Assembly: GCA_022822375.1 (NCBI GenBank)
Contig: JAJEBU010000055.1
Coordinates: 1-64,000 of the forward strand
Reading direction: 5' to 3'
Source of the DNA: Dehalococcoidia bacterium
GTDB taxonomy: Bacteria > Chloroflexota > Dehalococcoidia > Bin125
DNA length: 64,000 nt
The translations under genes and the position numbers were made by a program. The notes beneath the pieces were generated by a model. The model did no database searches and was not told the DNA's origin. It worked only from the letters and a program-made list of their open reading frames with translations. Position 1 is the stretch's first letter; every line of letters begins with the position of its first letter. Below are positions 59,085 to 64,000 of this stretch, in pieces.

Positions 59085-60539
59085 GTGCGTGCCATCGGCT
59101 ATCTCTCGCAGCTCCCTGACCAGATAGCAGGGCCGGTCCGCGGCAACGGCGTGGCGGCGACGTTGGTGCAGCAACACGCGTCGTTTCTCGGGTACTGCGA
59201 GTCGCACGGCTTTGAACCGACGGCGACATTCCTCGACGCCTCCGCCTCGGCCGAATCGCCCGACCGTGAGCGCTATGGCATGGCCCAGCTGCTGCGCCAC
59301 CTCAGCGAGCAAGCGCGCGGCTTCACCGTCGTGGTCGCGCAGTCGTTTGAGCACTTCGGCGCCGATCCGACGCAGGCCGTGCGTACCGTCTTACAGTTGC
59401 GAGCGCGCGGCGTTCACGTGGTCTCGCTGGACGACGGTCCGATTGACGACGCATCGCTGGTGACGCTGTGGCGCGCGGCGGCGAGTGACGAACCATCCTC
59501 CGACACCCGCCGCGCGCGGATGATCGAGCGGGCGAAGCTCGGTCAGGCCATCGGCCGTCCTCCCTACGGCTACAGAGTCGGCACCGACGGCCGCTACGAG
59601 ATCGACGACGATGAGGCGCAGGTCGTTCGTCGCATGTTCAGCCTCAGTCTGCGCGAAGGATTGGGCATCCGCCGGATTGCGCAGCGGCTCAACGCCGACG
59701 GATACCGAACTCGGCGCGGGCGCAACTGGAGCATGGTCACGATCCGTGACCTGTTACGCAATCCGGTCTACATCGGCCGGTACGACCGACTCGGTGTCAG
59801 CGTTGACGGCAATCATCCGGCGATCATCTCCGAACCCGACTTCCACCAGGTCGGCAAGCAGATGGCAGAACGGCGCACCGCGACCGGCGTGAGCCATCCG
59901 TCCGACTTCCTGCTGGCCGGCCTCGTCTGGTGCGGCGAGGACCAGACCCGCATGATCGGTGTCACCCGGCGGCATCAACGCCGCACCGATGGCGGCGAAC
60001 GTGAGTCAGTCGCCTACCGCTACTACCAATCTGAGGCGCGCACGAACCAATCGGTCGGCGGTTACCACACGCGCCGCGCAGACGAGCTTGAGCAAGCCGT
60101 TGTGGCGCAGATTCGGGGTGACCAAGGCGGCGGCGAAGCGACCGTCCTGAACATTGGGCGTGACGCCACCGCGCTGGCCGCGGAGACCGCCGTCGCCCTG
60201 TCCGCGGCCAGCGCGAGGCTGCGCGCCATCGAGCGCAGTCTGGCCCTGCTGCTCGAGGATGCCTCCGCCGGCGATCCCACGCAGCCCGCGCTGGGCGAGG
60301 CCGGCGCAACGATCGTCGAACAGTGGGAATCGGCCCACGCCGATCTGTCCGATCTGCAGAGTCGCGCGTTGGCGCACGAGCGGGACGGCGAGCGTCGCCG
60401 GCTGCGTGAGCAACGGGTGCAACAGGTTCGCGAAGAGTGGGGCGACTTGCCCTTTACGAAGCAGCGCGAACTGATCGAGCACCTGGTGTCGCGTGTCGTC
60501 GTCTTCGATGATTCAGTCACGACCCACTTCAACGCTTGA
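59085..60539 (+). CDS. Serine recombinase-like protein (large serine recombinase architecture) with degenerate catalytic and zinc-ribbon residues
   Basis: Resolvase-like MRAIGYLSQ..., recombinase domain GRPPYGYRVGTDGRYEIDDDEAQVVRRMF...GIRRIAQRLNADGYRTRRGRNWSMVTIRDLLRNPVYIGRY, degenerate beta-ribbon, C-terminal coiled coil; GTG start. Confidence 0.88.
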   Translation: MRAIGYLSQLPDQIAGPVRGNGVAATLVQQHASFLGYCESHGFEPTATFLDASASAESPDRERYGMAQLLRHLSEQARGFTVVVAQSFEHFGADPTQAVRTVLQLRARGVHVVSLDDGPIDDASLVTLWRAAASDEPSSDTRRARMIERAKLGQAIGRPPYGYRVGTDGRYEIDDDEAQVVRRMFSLSLREGLGIRRIAQRLNADGYRTRRGRNWSMVTIRDLLRNPVYIGRYDRLGVSVDGNHPAIISEPDFHQVGKQMAERRTATGVSHPSDFLLAGLVWCGEDQTRMIGVTRRHQRRTDGGERESVAYRYYQSEARTNQSVGGYHTRRADELEQAVVAQIRGDQGGGEATVLNIGRDATALAAETAVALSAASARLRAIERSLALLLEDASAGDPTQPALGEAGATIVEQWESAHADLSDLQSRALAHERDGERRRLREQRVQQVREEWGDLPFTKQRELIEHLVSRVVVFDDSVTTHFNA

Positions 60540-60557
60540 GCCGCCGACGCGGCCGAT

Positions 60558-60968
60558 ATGCTGCCGAGCATGCGTCTGATCGCCTACGCCGATGGTGCCT
60601 CTCGCGGCAATCCCGGCCCCGCCGCCTACGGCGCGGTGCTCTGCGACCCCGATGGTTCCGAGCGGGACGCCTGGGGCAATCGGATTGGCAGAACGACGAA
60701 CAACGTGGCCGAGTACCACGGCGCGATCGCCGCGGTCGAGGCCGCCCTCGCAGCCGGCGCCACCGAGCTTGAACTGCGGCTCGATTCGGAGTTGATCGTG
60801 CGCCAGCTGCAGGGCCGCTACCGAGTTCGACATAAGGACCTGAAGCCGCTCTTCGAACAGCTCAGCGATCTGATTGACCAGCTCGACCACTTTCAGGCAT
60901 CGCACGTCCGACGCCATCTCAATCAGCGAGCCGACGCGCTCGCGAACGACGCGTTGGATCGTCGCTAG
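60558..60968 (+). CDS. rnhA: Ribonuclease HI family protein
   Basis: AYADGASRGNPGPAAYGAVL, NNVAEYHGAIAAVEAAL, LDSELIVRQLQG, NQRADALAN; start 60558 or 60570. Confidence 0.93.
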   Translation: MLPSMRLIAYADGASRGNPGPAAYGAVLCDPDGSERDAWGNRIGRTTNNVAEYHGAIAAVEAALAAGATELELRLDSELIVRQLQGRYRVRHKDLKPLFEQLSDLIDQLDHFQASHVRRHLNQRADALANDALDRR

Positions 60969-61046
60969 CGCTGCCGTCCCCCGTCGGGGCGCTGGGAGTT
61001 GAGTTGACGCGCACGGGGACACGGACCCTAGCGCGATAGAGTGGAG

Positions 61047-61448
61047 GCGCCAGGCCGCCGGGCGGTCGCGGCGCAACGGCTTCGGCCAGTGCGTCGAGGA
61101 AAGTCCGGGCTCCACGGGACAGGGCGCTGGGTAACTCCCAGGCAGGGCGACCTGACGGAAAGCGCACAGAAACACACCGCCAACCCGACGCCGCGCCTCG
61201 CGTTTGCGTAGTGCGGCGGCGTCGGCGGTAAGGGTGAGATGGTGCGGTAAGAGCGCACCAGCGGTCGGGTGACCGACCGGCTGAGCAAACCCCGCCCGGA
61301 GCAAGACCAAATAGGGAGGCGTCGGCTCGTCCCGGGCCGCCTCCGGGTAGGTCGCTCGAGGCGGCGGGTAACCGTCGTCCCAGATGGATGGCCGCCGCCC
61401 GATGCACAACCATCGGGTACAGAACCCGGCTTACAGGCGGCCTGGCGC
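61047..61448 (+). ncRNA. rnpB: RNase P RNA (bacterial type A)
   Basis: GAGGAAAGTCCGGGCTCC, ACAGAAACA, GGTAAGGGTGAGATGGTGCGGTAAGAGCGCACCAGC, AGCAAGACCAAATAGGGAGGC, ACAGAACCCGGCTTACAGGC; terminal stem GCGCCAGGCCGCC/GGCGGCCTGGCGC. Confidence 0.95.
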
Positions 61449-61483
61449 AAGCGGCCTGCGAGATCACTGGAAACCGACGTGCC

Positions 61484-62998
61484 ATGACCAAACTGCTCAC
61501 GCGAATCTTGCGCGAGGCATCGCTGGACGTTGACCCGCCGCGAAATGACATCACTGTGGCGGATGTGACGCAGGACTCTCGCCAGGTCACGACCGACAGT
61601 CTGTTCGTTGCGATTCCTGGATTCTCGGTCGACGGGCATCACTTCCTGGAAGCGGCTGCCGCCAACGGCGCTTCCGCGCTGATCGTCCAGGCCGACCGTC
61701 GCGATGTCTGGCAGCCCGTCGCCGACGCACACCCCGATGTAGCAGTCGTTGCGGTCGACGACACCCGATCCGCGCTGGCTAAGATTGCCGCCGCCTTCCA
61801 CGATTTCCCAGCTCAGCGCCTGACGGTTGTGGGCGTGACTGGCACCGACGGCAAGTCCACGACCACGTATCTCACCCACGCGATGCTCTCGGCAGCGGGA
61901 TACCGCAGCGGTCTGCTCAACGGTGTCGAGTTCCACATCGGCGGTGAGTTTCGTCGCAACGAGACCGGCGAAACCACGCCGGAAGCGGACATCATCCAGG
62001 CGAAGCTTGCCGAGATGGTCGCCGCCGGAGATACGCACGCCGTTCTGGAAGTCAGTTCACATGGACTCGAACTCAACCGTGTTGACGGCATCAACCCTCG
62101 GGTTGCCGTCTTCACGGGCTTGGCCGACGACCATCTCGACTTTCACGGAACTCGCGAGCGCTATCTCGCGGCGAAGCTGAAGCTCTTCCAATCGCTCGAT
62201 GCCCACGCGCGAGGAACCGCCGTCGTCCGAGCGGAGGATGCGCTCCGAGACACCATCGCCACGGCGCACAGCGGCCAGAGCACGATCGTGACGGCGCAGC
62301 CGGACACTGTCAGCGATGTGAGCGTCCAGGCCTCGACGCAGGATGTAGGCGGGTCAGATGTCCGACTGGTGACTCCAGCCGGAGCGCTCGGCTCGCGGCT
62401 CTCCATGCCCGGCAGCTACAACCTCGGCAATCTGGCGCTCGCCGCAGGCGCGGCATGGTCGCTCGGGGTCGGACCCGTTGCGATGCAACGGGCACTCGCA
62501 GATCTGCGCCCCGTGCCTGGACGCATGGAGCCAGTCGACGCGGGCCAGCCGTTCACGGTGATCGTGGACGCGGCGGCGACCGGTCCCGCGCTGGAACTGG
62601 CTCTGCAGACGCTCAAGCCGCATGTGCAGGGACGTCTGATCCTCGTCTTCGGCGTCGCTGGGGAGCGTGACCCGCAGCGCAAGGTCAGTATGGCCGATGC
62701 CGCTGCTCGACTCGCCGACCACACGGTGATCACGAATGAGAACCCCCGCTCGGAGGATCCGACTGAAATGGTCGAGGAGATCGCCGGCCACTTCGCGGCG
62801 TCAGGCGGGGAGTCGTTCGACAAGCGTCCTGATCGACGTGACGCCATTGAGCGCGCGGTCGAGCTGGCCCAAGCGGATGACCTGGTCCTGATCGCGGGCA
62901 AGGGGGCGGAGCCGACCATGATCTATGCCGACCGCATCGAGACCTGGGACGACCGCGAGGTCGCGCGAGAAGTGATTCAGTCGCGTCTATCGCCCTAG
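61484..62998 (+). CDS. murE: UDP-N-acetylmuramyl-tripeptide synthetase MurE, DAP-type signature
   Basis: VVGVTGTDGKSTTTYL, LEVSSHGLELNRVDGINPRVAVFTGLADDHLDFHGT, NENPRSEDP. Confidence 0.93.
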   Translation: MTKLLTRILREASLDVDPPRNDITVADVTQDSRQVTTDSLFVAIPGFSVDGHHFLEAAAANGASALIVQADRRDVWQPVADAHPDVAVVAVDDTRSALAKIAAAFHDFPAQRLTVVGVTGTDGKSTTTYLTHAMLSAAGYRSGLLNGVEFHIGGEFRRNETGETTPEADIIQAKLAEMVAAGDTHAVLEVSSHGLELNRVDGINPRVAVFTGLADDHLDFHGTRERYLAAKLKLFQSLDAHARGTAVVRAEDALRDTIATAHSGQSTIVTAQPDTVSDVSVQASTQDVGGSDVRLVTPAGALGSRLSMPGSYNLGNLALAAGAAWSLGVGPVAMQRALADLRPVPGRMEPVDAGQPFTVIVDAAATGPALELALQTLKPHVQGRLILVFGVAGERDPQRKVSMADAAARLADHTVITNENPRSEDPTEMVEEIAGHFAASGGESFDKRPDRRDAIERAVELAQADDLVLIAGKGAEPTMIYADRIETWDDREVAREVIQSRLSP

Positions 62999-63053
62999 CG
63001 AGTGAGCGCATACCCTGTCGCCAGAGACGCCTCGAATGCCCTGGAGCTCGACG

Positions 63054-64000
63054 ATGGACTACATCCAATACCGCGCACTGGTTGAAGACGACCTACAGCA
63101 CTGGGTTCACCCACTCTTCCACCCCGACTTTCACCAGGAGCCGGTGATGTTCGAGCGCGGCGAGGGCGTGTACATCTACGGTGCCGACGGCCGCCGCTAC
63201 ATCGACGGCCTGGCAGCGCTCTGGAACGTCGCCGTGGGACACGGTCGCGAGGAACTCGGTCAGGCCGCGCTCGAGCAGATGTCGAAGCTGGGCTTCTCAA
63301 ACTCCTACGAGGGCTACACCAACGAGCCGGCAATTCGTCTGGCCAAGAAGGTGATCGAGCTCGCCTACGACAACATGCAGGCGGTCTACTTCACCAACTC
63401 CGGCTCCGAGTCCAACGAGACCAACGTCAAGGCGGCGCGCTTCTACTGGATTCAGAAGGGCCGCCCTGAGAAGCAGAAGATCATCACCCGCGTCGAGGCC
63501 TATCACGGCAACACCGTCGCGATGACTGCAGCCACAGGCATGCAGGTCTTCAAGCCGCAGTTCGGCCGTCCCGTCCCGGACATCATCAACGCGACGACGC
63601 CCGACGCCACACCGACCGGCGGCGGCCGCATCGACAGCGGCAACCTGATGATCGACAACATCGTGGCGACGATTGAGCAGGAAGGTCCTGATTCGGTCGC
63701 TGCCGTGATCGCCGAACCCGTGCAGGGCGCCGGCGGCGTCTACCCGCCGCCCGACGATTACTTCCCGCGCTTGCGAGACGTCTGCGACCGCTACGAGGTG
63801 CTGCTCATCGCGGACGAAGTGATCACCGGCTTCGGACGCACAGGCAAGTGGTTCGCACTCGAGCACTTCGACGTCCAGCCCGACATGATGTCGATCGCCA
63901 AGGCGATCACGTCCGGCTACATCCCGATGGGCGCCGCGATCTGGTCCAAAGAGGTCCACGACACGATCACCGAGGGTCCCGGCAAGTTCATGCACGCATA
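63054..64000 (+). CDS. Class III (PLP-dependent) aminotransferase, partial, truncated by window end
   Basis: Open frame from ATG 63054: YFTNSGSESNETNVKAAR, AVIAEPVQGAGGVYPPP, LLIADEVITGFGRTGKWFA, SIAKAITSGYIPMGA. Confidence 0.93.
   Translation, partial: MDYIQYRALVEDDLQHWVHPLFHPDFHQEPVMFERGEGVYIYGADGRRYIDGLAALWNVAVGHGREELGQAALEQMSKLGFSNSYEGYTNEPAIRLAKKVIELAYDNMQAVYFTNSGSESNETNVKAARFYWIQKGRPEKQKIITRVEAYHGNTVAMTAATGMQVFKPQFGRPVPDIINATTPDATPTGGGRIDSGNLMIDNIVATIEQEGPDSVAAVIAEPVQGAGGVYPPPDDYFPRLRDVCDRYEVLLIADEVITGFGRTGKWFALEHFDVQPDMMSIAKAITSGYIPMGAAIWSKEVHDTITEGPGKFMHA

Noticed and set aside
59085-60539. Active integrative element carried by the serine recombinase
   Set aside because: No flanking direct repeats, cargo or phage genes visible; neighbours are core genes and catalytic residues appear lost.

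Overview
High-GC bacterial chromosomal window, mostly housekeeping and densely coding. Gene content (clpC, RNase J, dimeric-type GlyRS, 7Fe ferredoxin, mreBCD/PBP2/RodA, K+-type pyrophosphatase) is compatible with a Chloroflexota-like lineage, but that assignment is inference. Main blocks: cobalamin salvage/activation cluster (ABC ATPase, cobO, cobT, cobS, cobC-like, cobU; 0.1-4.5 kb); tRNA-Ala(TGC) and a stand-alone 5S rRNA, then rpsA and clpC; minus-strand mreB-mreC-mreD-PBP2-rodA; ligA divergent from hisH-hisA-hisF-hisI; rplU-rpmA-rpmE and ftsH; rnhB-yraN and two FmdB zinc ribbons; hppA; glyS; fdxA; uvrA divergent from polA-DUF6159-mutM; SDR/nitrilase/P1 peptidase/surE; yebC-ruvC-ruvA-uvrB; a zinc-ribbon nucleotidyl cyclase; ftsK; RNase J; family-4 UDG; tatC-tatA; yceD-rpmF-fabD-nusB-acpP; DUF164 zinc ribbon; a serine-recombinase-like protein lacking most expected catalytic and zinc residues; rnhA; rnpB; murE; partial class III aminotransferase. 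No CRISPR array, IS element or prophage was seen. The most interesting candidate is the apparently domesticated, catalytically degenerate serine recombinase homologue at 59085-60539. All family calls come from reading motifs by eye; no database search was run.
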